From Cordylochernes scorpioides (lineage: Eukaryota; Arthropoda; Arachnida; Pseudoscorpiones; Chernetidae), in assembly GCA_030710605.1 (NCBI GenBank), contig CP092880.1, positions 9,662,072 to 9,726,071 on the forward strand: 64,000 nt of DNA, read 5' to 3'. Numbering within the stretch: position 1 is the stretch's first letter; every line of letters begins with the position of its first letter. The translations under genes and the position numbers were made by a program. This document shows positions 1 through 9,014 of the stretch, piece after piece. Below the pieces are notes generated by a model that did not search any database, was not told the origin of the DNA, and saw only the letters and a list, made by a program, of their open reading frames with translations.

Positions 1-19
1 GTGGTGTCTCCCACCTCAG

Positions 20-62
20 GCTACAGACTGACACACAAGTATGTCTACGATGAGGAAACAAG
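20..62 (+). CDS. RNF13: RNF13/RNF167-type E3 ubiquitin ligase, exon a (end of PA domain; gene enters from left)
   Basis: First visible coding exon of a PA-TM-RING ubiquitin ligase whose earlier exons lie outside the window. It reads YRLTHKYVYDEET plus two bases of an Arg codon, closed by a GT donor (63-64); the AG at 18-19 is a likely acceptor, although the frame is also open upstream. The phase 2 end joins the next exon, which begins with the third codon base. In this family the luminal protease-associated domain sits here, just before the membrane helix, and the protein works in endosomal/lysosomal membranes. The family is clear from the RING exons downstream; RNF13 versus RNF167 cannot be decided from this part. 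Confidence 0.72.
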
Positions 63-118
63 GTAGGTTGTCTACACCATGCTGGGTATGCCTACGCTGT
101 AAGGATGGATGTGTGCAG

Positions 119-221
119 GTATCTGGCACGGGTGGACTCCAATATCCTCAACCTGGGCCAGTACGTCTGGCCTTTTGTCTGCATTGTGGCCATTCTCACC
201 ATTCTTATTCTCTTCTTCATG
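119..221 (+). CDS. RNF13: RNF13/RNF167-type E3 ligase, exon b (transmembrane segment)
   Basis: Encodes YLARVDSNILNLGQYVWPFV followed by a run of Val/Ile/Leu/Phe ending in FFM, a single membrane helix of about 20 residues, as expected between the luminal PA domain and the cytosolic RING of this family. Acceptor AG is at 117-118 after a pyrimidine-poor tract; donor GT at 222-223 (ATG|GTGAGG). Enters in phase 2 and leaves in phase 0, matching exons a and c. An ATG at 105 lies in the intron side and is not a start. Confidence 0.8.
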
Positions 222-610
222 GTGAGGGCTCTTCTTCTTCTTTCTTGTCTCAGGGTGAGGACTCATTGCTGTGTGTATTCACATGAGATACTGACAGAGG
301 TTGTAGAGCACTGTAATGTACAAACCTTGGAAGGAACAGACTTCATCACCTGTTTATTCCCTCCACAGGTGTCAGGAAATGGGAACACTTGATTGCTGCA
401 TGCCACATTTGAATCTGTACTCTCTGCCAGCCAAGGTTACATGGAGATTTGTTGTTAGTCACATTCTAGGAGTTTTGACGCTATGGGGAAAATACAAAAT
501 CATTTTGAAAATTATCCCAGCATCATTAATTGTTCTATTACATTTGAACCTCTGTTAGAAGACACCTCTAAACAACAGAAACTTTCCAAATGCATCATCA
601 TTTTTATATA

Positions 611-784
611 CAGTAGAACCTCCATGTAAAAGACACCTAATTGCAGAGCCAAAGTGTCTTTTAGGGAAAGGTGTCCTCTTACCGGAGAGTTGCTAAATAG
701 TAAAAATGTTATTTTTGCAAATGAAAACTATCCTTTGTAGAGAGGTGTCCGCTAGCAGGGTGTTCGCTAAAGTGAGGTTTACTG
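611..784 (+). mobile_element. MITE family A, copy A1
   Basis: Starts CAGTAGAACCTCC and ends with an imperfect complement (GAGGTTTACTG), flanked by TA on both sides. About 160-185 bp, no coding capacity. The ends and the TA duplication resemble pogo/Tc1-mariner MITEs. The inner sequence repeats phrases such as GGACACCT and AGAGGTGTCC in both orientations, so the element is largely self-complementary. This is the commonest MITE in the window. Confidence 0.75.
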
Positions 785-1059
785 TATATTTTATAAAAAT
801 GTCCACTAGCTATGAATATTGTGATGAAATCATCTAAGGGTAAGGGTTGAATTAAACCCTTACTTTAATTCAACTAAAAGCTCTGATCCCTTGGGGTCTC
901 AAAGGTTAGGCTGCAATAGACTTTCCCAGTAGTGGACAAATAAAAAAAAGTATTAAAGTCGATTAAAAAAATTTTTAAGATACATTTTAAGATTAAAAAT
1001 TGAAATATAAATTTTAAAATAAATATAATATAATATAATACACTGTGGCCTGTGATTGT

Positions 1060-1308
1060 AAAACGACACTAGAAGTTACACCGCATGAGTTTCTTTTCAA
1101 CGACAAATTAAAATTCATTTCAAGGTGAAATGTCGACTATTTCTAATCTTTTTGGATGAGGTATGAAAGGGTGAATTATGAAGAGTAATGACGAACGGAA
1201 AAATAAAAGTGTCCAGGGATGGGAATCGAACCCACAATGTTCCGCTTACCGGGCAGATGCCATGTCCACTAGGCTACCCTCATGCGGTGTAACTTCTAGT
1301 GTCGTTTT
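1060..1308. mobile_element. TIR element enclosing a tRNA-like sequence
   Basis: Thirty-base inverted ends (1060-1089 and 1279-1308; AAAACGACACTAGAAGTTAC and complement, almost perfect) lie between AT-rich TATAATATA flanks. The interior holds a minus-strand tRNA-like segment (about 1218-1281) with an A box-like TAGCCTAGTGG, a B box GGTTCGATTCC and a possible 5-bp anticodon stem. No coding capacity. It looks like a MITE with a SINE-type Pol III head inside. Confidence 0.6.
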
Positions 1309-1337
1309 ATAATATAATATAGTCTGATTTTTTATTA

Positions 1338-1545
1338 AGAAAAAGGCATCTCCTGATCATGTAACAAAAAGTTGCTGAAGATTGCACCATCTGTCAGAAT
1401 AAATATCAACTATTGGTTGATGTTTAATTATTCCAGAATTGACCCCATTCTTGATTAATCAAGAAAAGCTAACCATGTTTAGGGCTGTTGGCCTTCATCA
1501 GCATGTTGCAAGCTGTACCTCAATGACCAAAACTGTTGTTATAAC
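1338..1545. mobile_element. Fold-back family E, half copy E1
   Basis: Carries the E landmarks: TCCTGATCATG, AAGTTGCTGA, TAATTATTCCAGAATTG, TTGATTAATCAAG and GTTGGCCTTCATCAGCATG. The hammerhead region on the minus strand (about 1471-1506) is decayed: the core reads CUGAUGAA, GAAA has become UAAA, and the bases around the cleavage site are missing. Confidence 0.55.
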
Positions 1546-1835
1546 CATCATTTTTGTTTGTATTTTATCCCATAACTTTTATATTAAGTCTGGGGGTTAT
1601 GTACAGAATGAATTTTTTATCATTCACTTTTGTCTGGTGTTGGTAGCAACGCTATTTACTGACACCATGAAGCCAACACATGTATAGAAACCAAACATGG
1701 TATGGAAACTGCATTTGCCATGCAGAATATCAAATTTTAAAAAATAAAATCATTTTCACCATGTTCAATGATTTTTGACTAGTTTAATTATTTTATTTAT
1801 TTATTTATTTTTTTTTTAAGTTACCAAAAAATAGC

Positions 1836-1899
1836 AATTCTCAAGTAAGAGGACATTTTGGCTCTGCCACTAGGTGTTCTTTACAGAGAGGTTCTACTG
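1836..1899 (+). mobile_element. MITE family A, right-half fragment A2
   Basis: Only the right end survives, finishing in AGGTTCTACTG before TA. Confidence 0.6.
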
Positions 1900-2029
1900 T
1901 ATTAGCAAAAATATTGTCACGAAAATATTGACTAATATCATGTTGGCAAAAGATCATCTTCAAGAACTTTCTTGTTAACATTTGAGTTGGATAAAAAGAG
2001 AAGTTGGTTTAAGTCATCGTTATGTTATA

Positions 2030-2433
2030 CTAGCCGAATGACCCGGGCAACGCCCGGGTTTTTACCCGATTAAATGCTTTTTATTAAAATACTATTCGTT
2101 ACAATTATAAATTGGCGCCGTGGATGTCATTCTTGTATAATATATAAGTTAGTTTAAAAAAAAAATGCATCGGCTGGGAATCGAACCCGGGGCGCCATCA
2201 TGGCAGGCGAGCATTCTACCACTGAACCAAAAGCAAACGGTGACAGAAGTGTCTCGCGCATTGGCGGCGCCATCGTAGCGAACCAATAGGAGAGCGCCAT
2301 TCCAAAAAAAAGCGAGTGGGGGGGGGGGGGCGAAGGTGGCATGATCGTAGCCAACCAATAGGAGGGCGCCATTCCAAAAAAAAAAGCAAACCGTGACAGA
2401 GATGAAGAATGACGCTCGTAACTGTATATAGAA
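2030..2433 (-). mobile_element. Non-autonomous Helitron H1 with captured tRNA-Gly-like segment
   Basis: On the minus strand it starts TTCTATATACAGTTACGAGC and ends with the hairpin CCCGGGCGTTGCCCGGG, ten bases and CTAG, inserted between A and T without target duplication. These are the hallmarks of a Helitron. It has no Rep/helicase. It shares its ends with copies near 11.6, 37.8 and 44.1 kb but alone carries the tRNA-like block at 2166-2230. ORFs across it are chance frames. Confidence 0.82.
2166..2230 (-). tRNA. tRNA-Gly(GCC)-derived pseudogene inside Helitron H1
   Basis: The minus strand reads TGGTTCAGTGGTAGAATGCT (A box), CGCCTGCCAT, then GGTTCGATTCC (B box), CCGATGCA and a T run. This matches eukaryotic glycine tRNA with anticodon GCC. 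The 5' acceptor strand is lost, the anticodon stem is mispaired and one T-stem pair is broken, so it is not a working tRNA. The T run just after the 3' acceptor would serve as a Pol III terminator. Confidence 0.7.
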
Positions 2434-2631
2434 TAGTCCCAGACAAAGTCCTTTAATGTAGTGGGGTTTTTGCTAGAACTAAGATGATACCTTTTTGTAA
2501 AAATCATTTGCTGGTTAGCAGTTTGTTTAAAATAATACAATTGAATCAATTGTTCTTGAACACATTTATCCTGAGGAATGTGGCTGCGAGCCACTGAAAT
2601 GTGGAGAAAATAATGAACTATTAAAACTGTG

Positions 2632-3127
2632 TGTTAAAAATAGATAATTTGCATGATGTAATTTCCATAAGAACATTTGCATAAAATCATCCGAAGATCA
2701 TGTGACAGAGAACCAATCGGGTGAGACTTGGTATGGTATAAAAGGCACGGCGGGATGGCCGGTGTAGAGAGAGTGTGTGTGGAGATTAGGAGAGAAAAGG
2801 GCATAGTAGCGCAGAGGTTTAGTGGTGTAAGAAGATTGGAGTGCCTGAGCCTAGGAGTTGAGCAACTCAAGTGATATAGCGAGCAACTCAAGTGATCTAG
2901 CGAGCAACTCAAGTGATCTAGCAGGCAACTCAGGCGATCTAGCGAGTAACTCAAGTGAAAAAGCTGAACTTGAGAAGAGGCTAAAGCAAGCTTACCATAA
3001 TAGTTCGGAATTGTTTAGATCGAAATCAGTTCATTTTTTGTTGCCATTGTAGAATAAAGCCTCATATGTTAAAATCATTAAATACTGTTAATCATTTCCT
3101 CCAGAATATCACCCGCCTATCGCTACA
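2632..3127 (+). mobile_element. Possible solo LTR with TATA box, minisatellite and poly(A) signal
   Basis: The segment begins TGTTAAAA and ends CGCTACA, holds a strong TATA box (GGTATAAAAGG, about 2738) followed by a GC-richer stretch, and has AATAAA at about 3051. That order suits an LTR. I find no convincing target duplication and no second copy, so an isolated promoter or another element remains possible. A 24-bp minisatellite lies at 2857-2960. Confidence 0.35.
2857..2960 (+). repeat. 24-bp minisatellite (CAACTCAAGTGATCTAGCGA units)
   Basis: About four and a half units of a 24-bp repeat, all multiples of three, so several frames stay open across it; the frames are by-products of the repeat. 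Confidence 0.8.
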
Positions 3128-3221
3128 GTAATTTCACTAGTTAGAAAAAAGGATTATTTAAATTATTCATTTGCCTATTACCTTAATTTTAAATTCTATT
3201 TCTTTTTATTCCCAACACTGT

Positions 3222-3535
3222 GGTTGTTCCTTATCTCCACTCAATCATTTAAGGTCTGGGTGAAGTAGAATGCGTCTGCCTTTGTCATTAAGACTGGGAG
3301 CACTACTCAGTGGCAGGCCGACTTAGCTCCAAAAGAAATGGCCGCCTCTGACAGAGGCCATGTGCAGCTGCTCCTAACATGGAGTACAAACACTGCTCAT
3401 CCTGTGTCCCTGGATCAGGAGCCCTTACAGGGTACTATCAGCCTGGCCAGCTGAGCCCAGGTTTTTTAGTGAGCTTGTTACTGCTCCCCCTCCTCCTTTT
3501 TCATCCGGGCTTAGGACCGGTAAAGGCGGAGTTAC
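3222..3535 (-). mobile_element. Retroposon B, copy B1
   Basis: About 310 bp. On its coding strand it runs from AACTCCGCCTTTACCGGTCC to ATGATTGAGTGGAGATAAGG. Family features: a GC-rich head, no recognisable Pol III box, no ORF, and in most copies a (GAA)n 3' tail with target duplications of 13-17 bp in the best copies. It is a SINE or short LINE derivative of unknown origin. Confidence 0.75.
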
Positions 3536-3643
3536 ATATTAGAATAATAACAATAAACACTTATAAAAACCCTGAGTCAGAAGAAGCAGGATTAGAATTG
3601 GTGCTGTTACTTTCTGTGTCTAACCCTTATGTGTCTCCATCAG

Positions 3644-3737
3644 CTGGGGAGATACGTTCGGGAAAGGAGGCGAGAGCTGAGAACTCGACTGTCTTCCAAG
3701 AACCTCAAAAATCTTCCCATCCACAAGTTCAAGAAAG
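3644..3737 (+). CDS. RNF13: RNF13/RNF167-type E3 ligase, exon c (juxtamembrane basic linker)
   Basis: Encodes LGRYVRERRRELRTRLSSKN followed by LKNLPIHKFKK and one base of a Gly codon. The Arg-rich stretch just after the membrane helix and the LP-H-KFKKG block before the RING are constant features of RNF13/RNF167/Godzilla proteins. Acceptor CAG ends at 3643 after CTCCAT; donor GT at 3738. Phase 0 in, phase 1 out, fitting exons b and d. Confidence 0.9.
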
Positions 3738-3996
3738 GTCTGTCACATTCCCTCCATGCTGTTTGACCACTCAGTCAACACTGGGAATCATCTCTGAACA
3801 TTCCCACCATGGCCATAGTCAGGGCTATTTTTTGGAGTGATTTTAACTTTCTTTACCTACACTTGTCAAAATAAGGAATATCTAGCTTCTTTTTTTTTAA
3901 GTTGGCCTAGCCTTCTCTAATCTTTGAATTCAATATGTGAAATCTGTTATGCAGTTTATCTTGTTTACTATAATTTCAATTGCCAAAATATATATA

Positions 3997-4115
3997 CAGT
4001 AGAACTTCTGTAAAGGACACTTGTACTGGGGAGTTCATGAATAGTAAAAATGGTAATTTTGACGATGAAAACTGTTCTTTGTAGAGAGGGGTGTCTAGTA
4101 TGAAGTGACCTTTCA
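3997..4115 (+). mobile_element. MITE family A, degraded copy A3
   Basis: Begins CAGTAGAACTTCTGTAAAGG after TA; the right end has decayed. Confidence 0.55.
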
Positions 4116-4344
4116 TTGAGATTTTACTCCAATAATTACAAAGTTTATCTTATTTATATTTATCCTGTGTATGTGTGTGTTTTCACATGATCAGCTGCAA
4201 TTAATAAAAAGAGAGACAAAAAATGCATTTTTCTAATTTATTTTAAAATATGTGTTTCTTTCATCATTACAATTGAACAGCTTTGGGTTGGTTGGCATGC
4301 CATTACACATGAACTTTAGAAACACCCACATGAAGTGTCAAGTT

Positions 4345-5015
4345 GTGGTCCCATATGGTGAGTGGGGGGGAGATGATGTGGTGCCCAGTTCTTCCGTTTT
4401 AATTTGGTTTTGGTTGTTGTTGTTGTTTTTTTTGTCTCTACCATCCACTATTTTAATTATATATACAGTTAAACCTGTCTATAGCGCCCCCAAAATAGGG
4501 TGCTATAGAGAAGTCACTTCTAATGTAAATCGCATCGTACTACGTATTTAAAAACCGGCGCTATAGAGAGGAGGGTGCTATTTAGAAGGGGTGCTATAGA
4601 CAGGTTTAACTGTATATTGTTTTTATTTGAAATATAGATAAGATTCATGAAGTAACAAGACCAAATTGGAAATTATTACCAACTATATAATATATTATTA
4701 TTTATATTAATATTATTAATAAAGAAAGAAAGGGCACCTGAGTATATTTGGTAGGTCCTCACCAATCAATCAAAAAACTGAGAAAGAGGGAGAAATTCTC
4801 CTAAATTATCTCAAATTTGGTCTTGTTACCTCATGTCTGGATCTTATCTATATTTCAAATTGAAACTCTGTATATATAATTGTAATGGTGGTTGGTGGAG
4901 ACAAGAAACAAATGTAAACAACAACGATGCACACACCACCCTAGAATTTGACAGATTCAAGTGGTAGGAGAACTGGGCACCACATCATCTCTCACCATAG
5001 CTCCACAGCATATAC
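4345..5015. mobile_element. Fold-back element with MITE C1 inserted in its left arm
   Basis: The left arm (about 4345-4675) and right arm (about 4810-5012) are imperfect inverted copies sharing GATGATGTGGTGCCCAGTTC, AATTATATATACAG and GAAATATAGATAAGATTCA. MITE C1 interrupts only the left arm, so it arrived later. No coding capacity. Confidence 0.65.
4466..4612 (+). mobile_element. MITE family C, copy C1
   Basis: Ends CAGTTAAACCTGTCTATAGC and its complement, flanked by TA. 147 bp, inverted-repeat throughout (GCTATAGA recurs). Same TA-targeting class as family A but different sequence. Confidence 0.75.
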
Positions 5016-5400
5016 TTTCTCTAGATCCATTAGATTGTCAATTAAACTATATAAGGATGATGTCTATGTTAGTAGATGATTAGTGTTAAGTAGATATAAT
5101 TGTCAAAAAGGCTTTGTGCTCTGAACTATAAGTAAAACAAAAACTCAGTTTTATATTCCTCAATTCTTGAACATGAAGCTTGCATGGCCAGTATTCATTG
5201 TTCTTTGTAATAAAAGACAGTCAGACATTGTTTTATTTTAGTAACATTTTGCTAAAAAATATTTTGTCCTTGTCTGAGTAAAATAAAATATACTGCATTA
5301 TTATTTTTTTTTTTAGTTGATAAAATAAAGAGCACTTTGAAAAAAAAAAAAAAAAAAGATATACAGTGAATGAGTGAGAAGTTATTGTGTGATGTTGCAG

Positions 5401-5484
5401 GAGAGGATGAGTACGAGGGCTGTGCCATCTGCCTGGATCCCTACCAGGACGGAGAAAAGCTGAGAATTCTGCCCTGTCAGCATG
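5401..5484 (+). CDS. RNF13: RNF13/RNF167-type E3 ligase, exon d (first half of RING-H2)
   Basis: Encodes [20 protein letters not shown] then LRILPCQH. The two cysteines of CAIC and the C and H of PCQH are the first four zinc ligands of a RING-H2 finger, which binds the E2-ubiquitin conjugate. Acceptor TTGCAG ends at 5400; donor CATG|GTAAGT at 5485. Both ends are phase 1, as in exon c's end and exon e's start, so the RING is split across the intron right after its first histidine. Confidence 0.93.
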
Positions 5485-5541
5485 GTAAGTCCCAGCGTCC
5501 TGTTGTTTAATGGACTTGAAGGAATTGACACTTGTTCTCAG

Positions 5542-5873
5542 CATACCACTGTAAATGTGTGGATCCATGGCTGACCAAGGGCCGTCGAGTGTGCCCCATG
5601 TGCAAGAGGAAGATCACCCACACCGGAGGCATGTCAGACTCGGACAGCGATGACTCTGACAGCGACAGTGGAGCCAGATCCTCTACAGAAGCCACCCCCC
5701 TGCTGGCTGCACCCCCTCCTGAGCCTTCCCTCGAAACTTCCCCGCGCTCTCGCTTCCGCAGAATCAGGGATTTCTTGTTGCGCCGCCAGCCGCCTGCTGC
5801 TCCTGCCTCCCTCAACTCTGACTACGGGGCAGTCGCCGAATCTCCTTCACCTTCAGGGGCCTATACTGTCTAA
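5542..5873 (+). CDS. RNF13: RNF13/RNF167-type E3 ligase, last exon (second half of RING-H2 and tail)
   Basis: Completes the RING-H2: AYHCKCVDPWLTKGRRVCPM then CKRK gives the fifth to eighth ligands (H, C, C, C), the conserved DPWL and the basic linker. A serine/aspartate-rich stretch, a TPLL motif and a Pro/Ser/Arg-rich region follow, ending GAYTV and TAA at 5871-5873. In mammalian RNF13 an acidic stretch and a TPLL motif lie at the matching place; such dileucine-like motifs are linked to lysosomal sorting, here by inference. Acceptor TTCTCAG ends at 5541; the in-frame TTG at 5532 is intronic. The tail is shorter than in human RNF13, so closeness to RNF167 is possible. Confidence 0.95.
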
Positions 5874-5954
5874 CGTCATCACTTTGTTTTATCTAGGACC
5901 ACACAGACCTGTACATAGTTGTGTATATTCCCCAAGCCACTAACAATTTTGACA

Positions 5955-5960
5955 AATAAA
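5955..5960 (+). promoter_or_regulatory. Poly(A) signal of the RNF13-like gene
   Basis: AATAAA 82 bases after the stop codon, followed by a T/G-rich stretch near 6000; the most likely end of the transcript. Confidence 0.65.
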
Positions 5961-6544
5961 TCCGCACCAGCAAGGTGCTGCTTGAGATCTACTTTACCTA
6001 AGTGGGGGGACACAACAGAGATATTTTAAAGTTAAATAAATATCTACCTCTCAACTTCTCTTTATTGGAACATTATACAGCAGTCTTCCAATAATAACTA
6101 AAGAAAATCTAGACTTTTTAAGAATTTATATGTTACAAGCTTCTCTACTTTAACAATAGCTCATATAAAAAATTGTAACTATTTTTTATGTGTATGAATC
6201 TTCATAAAATTAAACAATTTTCTCTTGCCCTTACTGCAATAATAAATTAATGGGAAGGCCTGGCTCATCACTAGTGAACCCTCCCAATGATTTCACTAGT
6301 TTAATGTTACATACCACTGTAATATTGCATTTTACCAATACAGAAGCTGACCTCTTGGAAATGGCATTTCAAAATTAAAAATGCAATTTCTGATACCATG
6401 AATTATTGTTGTTGTTAGTTTCCATCAAGTAGAATTTCAACAAATCAATATGGACAATTATTTTTCAATTAAGATTAGTTATTTGGTCTATATAGATTTC
6501 TCAGCAGTGTACTTGATACAGAAGACAACAGCCTTCTTTCTACT
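5961..6544. other. Intergenic; short F-family fragment
   Basis: AT-rich sequence. At 6246-6320 a fragment of family F is recognisable on the minus strand (GGGAGGGTTCACTAGTGATG). Nothing else recognised. Confidence 0.5.
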
Positions 6545-7167
6545 ATTCCGTTAGCCAAATAAATTTGGATCTTCCACCTTTTGGGACAATTTCTCCCCCC
6601 CCCCCAAGGACAAGAGAGTGTCCTTCTTCATTACAAGAATTAAGTCGAAAACTTATCCCGGCTTTCATTCTGTCCTCTATTGTGTTAGCCATCCCATTAG
6701 GATGTTGCCTGTCCTCTACTGGAGTTGTACTCACACAGGGGATGTACAAATAGAGGTTTTCCATCCATTGGGTTTAAGACCAAATGGTATTTCTCAAAAC
6801 CCTCCACTGCCTTCAGATGACTTATGTAAATTAAGTAGAGTTAATCCATACCATCAAGACCCAATGCCTGCAATGACCCATACAGAGCAGGAGGGACAAG
6901 CATCAATTCTGTCCTCCCAAAGTAACAACAGTCTTTGATTTCCGCGCTTAAGTCTGGTCATCAACGAACAATGACTTTCCAGAATTTTGCAAGGTTTTTC
7001 TCACTATGTACTAAGTGCAATTCTCAATCTTCAATCCCAAACTACATCATTGACTGTAATGCCTCATCCATTGATGAGCTATACTCATCCCCAGCAGACA
7101 CCATTAACAAGCTCTACAAGCTTGATACCCTGATATGATTGAGTAGAGATAAGAAAGAAGAAGAAAT
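6545..7167 (+). mobile_element. Retroposon B-prime: possible LINE 3' end ending in the B tail
   Basis: The last 45 bases (CAAGCTTGATACCCTGATAT, GATTGAGTAGAGATAAGAAA, GAAGAAG) match the 3' tail of retroposon B, while 6960-7120 matches a second copy at 59105-59325 and not B. The upstream part (6545-6950) has no other copy here. I infer a longer element, perhaps a LINE 3' region, sharing its reverse-transcription signal with B. Short ORFs in it show no known domain. Confidence 0.5.
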
Positions 7168-7219
7168 AGAGTTAAATATCTATTAGTTAAACATGTAGTT
7201 TCACATTTACTTCATTTGT

Positions 7220-7534
7220 TTTTTTTTTTTTTTTTGCTTATCCTCACCACACATGGTACAGGCCATGATAATCATGGTGAGGTAGAAGTAGGCAACTGCT
7301 TTTATTGTAAGTGCACCACATGTGAAAAGCAGTTCGACTTTGCACTTACAAATGTGCCAGAGCCCCGTTTTGTTACTTGCACTTGCTGGTGAGGTTGGAC
7401 TATTGCAAGAATCAGGGGCCATTGGAGCATTTTTTTTTTATCAGAAAAAATTGCCCAATGCGGGAATCGAACCCGGGTCGTAGCAGTTGAAAACCAAAGG
7501 TTTAACAGTTTAGACCATCCTTCCACTGACCCCC
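7220..7534 (-). mobile_element. SINE family S, copy S1 (tRNA-derived), 13-bp target duplication
   Basis: About 300 bp. The head on the minus strand has an A box-like TGGTCTAAAC and a B box GGTTCGATTCC; then come GCATTGGGCAA, an A/T run, AATGCTCCAATGGCCCC, a unique body and GATTATCATGGCCTGTACC. The 3' end is A-rich. TTACTTCATTTGT flanks it at 7207-7219 and 7535-7547. The head is tRNA-like, but I cannot name the parent tRNA. Confidence 0.88.
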
Positions 7535-7552
7535 TTACTTCATTTGTAACTA

Positions 7553-8855
7553 CAGGGTGTACCAGGTAAATTGGGAATTTCAACAATGGTATTTTAACTG
7601 AAATTTTTTGCAAGTAAAAATTAAAATATCCGAATGAAATTTGACACAGTAGTAGATAAAAGGATATAGTTTTTATTTATTCAATGTAGTTTCCATTATT
7701 AGCTACAACAGTCTCGAGGCGAGTGCGGAATGAAGCACAGGCCTTGGCGACGATGACCTTGTCCATTTGGGTCATCACCGTGTGAACTGCTTTCTTGACA
7801 GACTGGATGGTGGTATGAGGAGCTTTGTTGACATCTCTCTCAACAACGCCCCATACATAGTAGTCGAGGGGATTGCAATCTGGAGAATTAGGGGGCCAAA
7901 TATCAGGACCCCAGTGACTAGGGACGTTAAGTGTCAGCCACGATTGTGTCTTTTTTGCCTTATGGGCTGGAGCTGAGTCCTGTTGGAAGACATACTTCCT
8001 TCCTGCGGCCACCATGTCCATCCAAGGCTTCACAACGGTCTCCAGAACATTGATGTAGGTGTCAGCGTTCATCCTAAGGCCCTTCTCAAAGAAATGGGGA
8101 GGCATGACATCACCTTCACTGCTGATAACGCCAAGGACCATTACGGAGGCAGGAAATTTCGTGTGCATCACGACAGGTATCTCTGAGGGGTCTTTACAGA
8201 TCCAGCGATCATTCCTGGGATTTACCTTTTGGTCCACGTCAAAGTTCTTTTCGTCAGAGAAGAACCTTAGCATGCCAAAAGAGTCGTGTTTCAGGTTGTT
8301 GAGGAGGGCAGCAGCCTTTCCTTTTCTGTTATTCTTCATATTCTCAGTCAGCAACTGACCTTTCCGAAGGGCATAAGACATTAGACCAAGGTCCTCATGG
8401 ATAGTTCTGACAATTGTCATAGAGCCAACGTCCATTTCCTTGGCTATGGCCCTCATGCTCTTCCCAGGGTTTCCATCAATCTTCTCCTTGACATTTTTGA
8501 CAAATTCTTCACCTCTTACCCTGTCCGATCGACGCGAGTGCTTTTTCCTTGTAGCTATCCCCTCTTTGTTACTGTCAGCCTCATCAAACTGCTTCTTGAC
8601 ACGATAAATAGTGGTTTTGGGCAACTTAAGAAAATCCACTATCTCTTTGGGGCTCCTTCCGGCGCGCAGAGCAACGATGATAGCAGCTCGATTTTCAAAT
8701 TCTCGGTTACTGTTCATCACCACATTGCGCACACATGTACTGTTGCATTTTACATGAATATGGCTACGTTATGAAAAAAAAACAAGTTTTTAATCTCAAG
8801 TAGTTTTTGTTTTATGGACTGTCAAAGTTAGTCCCAATTTACCTGGTACACCCTG
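7553..8855 (-). mobile_element. Complete mariner-like DNA transposon
   Basis: Perfect 24-bp terminal inverted repeats beginning CAGGGTGTACCAGGTAAATT lie at 7553-7576 and 8832-8855, flanked by TA on both sides (7551-7552, 8856-8857). At 1303 bp with one intact transposase gene this is a full-length, possibly recently active element. It sits four bases beyond the target duplication of SINE S1. Confidence 0.95.
7677..8732 (-). CDS. Mariner-like transposase, intact, DD37D
   Basis: 351 residues without stop or frameshift. Residues 1-120 form a paired-type helix-turn-helix DNA-binding region (KEIVDFLKLPKTTIYRVKKQ near 30-48 is the first HTH). The DDE/D domain follows: D160 in FFSDEKNF, D252 in FQQDSAPAH and D290 in NPLDYYVWG. 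D252 and D290 have 37 residues between them, so the triad is DD37D, as in maT-type Tc1/mariner relatives rather than classic DD34D mariner. The enzyme cuts and pastes the element at TA. The start is the first ATG in frame; the second Met at residue 6 could serve. It is flanked by 1303-bp element ends, so it can be self-sufficient. Confidence 0.93.
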   Translation of the reverse strand: MRNVVMNSNREFENRAAIIVALRAGRSPKEIVDFLKLPKTTIYRVKKQFDEADSNKEGIATRKKHSRRSDRVRGEEFVKNVKEKIDGNPGKSMRAIAKEMDVGSMTIVRTIHEDLGLMSYALRKGQLLTENMKNNRKGKAAALLNNLKHDSFGMLRFFSDEKNFDVDQKVNPRNDRWICKDPSEIPVVMHTKFPASVMVLGVISSEGDVMPPHFFEKGLRMNADTYINVLETVVKPWMDMVAAGRKYVFQQDSAPAHKAKKTQSWLTLNVPSHWGPDIWPPNSPDCNPLDYYVWGVVERDVNKAPHTTIQSVKKAVHTVMTQMDKVIVAKACASFRTRLETVVANNGNYIE

Positions 8856-9014
8856 TATATTATGGTAAAACTCTTTAATAAGGCTTAGAACTGGCTGTCA
8901 TCCTTGACCTGTTTGTAGAATGGGCTAATGTTATATAATAAAAGACATATTGGAGATCCAACCAAGAAATTATTTTCCAAAGTACAATAAAGTATTATAA
9001 TCCAATTAAATATA

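Larger units (their letters stand above)
222..3643 (+). other. RNF13-like gene, intron between exons b and c
   Basis: A 3.4-kb intron loaded with mobile elements: MITE A (611-784, 1836-1899), a tRNA-like TIR element (1060-1308), half an E element (1338-1545), a Helitron (2030-2433), a possible solo LTR (2632-3127) and retroposon B (3222-3535). I recognise nothing in 222-610 or 1546-1835. A stretch around 840-900 carries the TTTAATTCAAC motif that recurs near 21.4, 26.5, 33.0 and 43.9 kb. Confidence 0.7.
3738..5400 (+). other. RNF13-like gene, intron between exons c and d
   Basis: Contains MITE A3, a fold-back element (4345-5015) and MITE C1. The stretch 5016-5400 is AT-rich; a long A run at 5340-5358 lies shortly before the acceptor. 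A GT dinucleotide run lies at about 4168-4180. Confidence 0.7.

Noticed and set aside
1218..1281. Functional tRNA gene
   Set aside because: U33 is replaced, the acceptor ends do not pair fully and it is enclosed in a TIR element; treated as tRNA-like only.
2154..2594. 146-codon minus-strand frame
   Set aside because: Lies over Helitron H1 and its tRNA-like block; composition and repeats explain it.
3379..3840. 153-codon open frame on the plus strand
   Set aside because: It is a wrong-frame reading across retroposon B1 and RNF13-like exon c; the exon's true frame gives the conserved RING-ligase linker.
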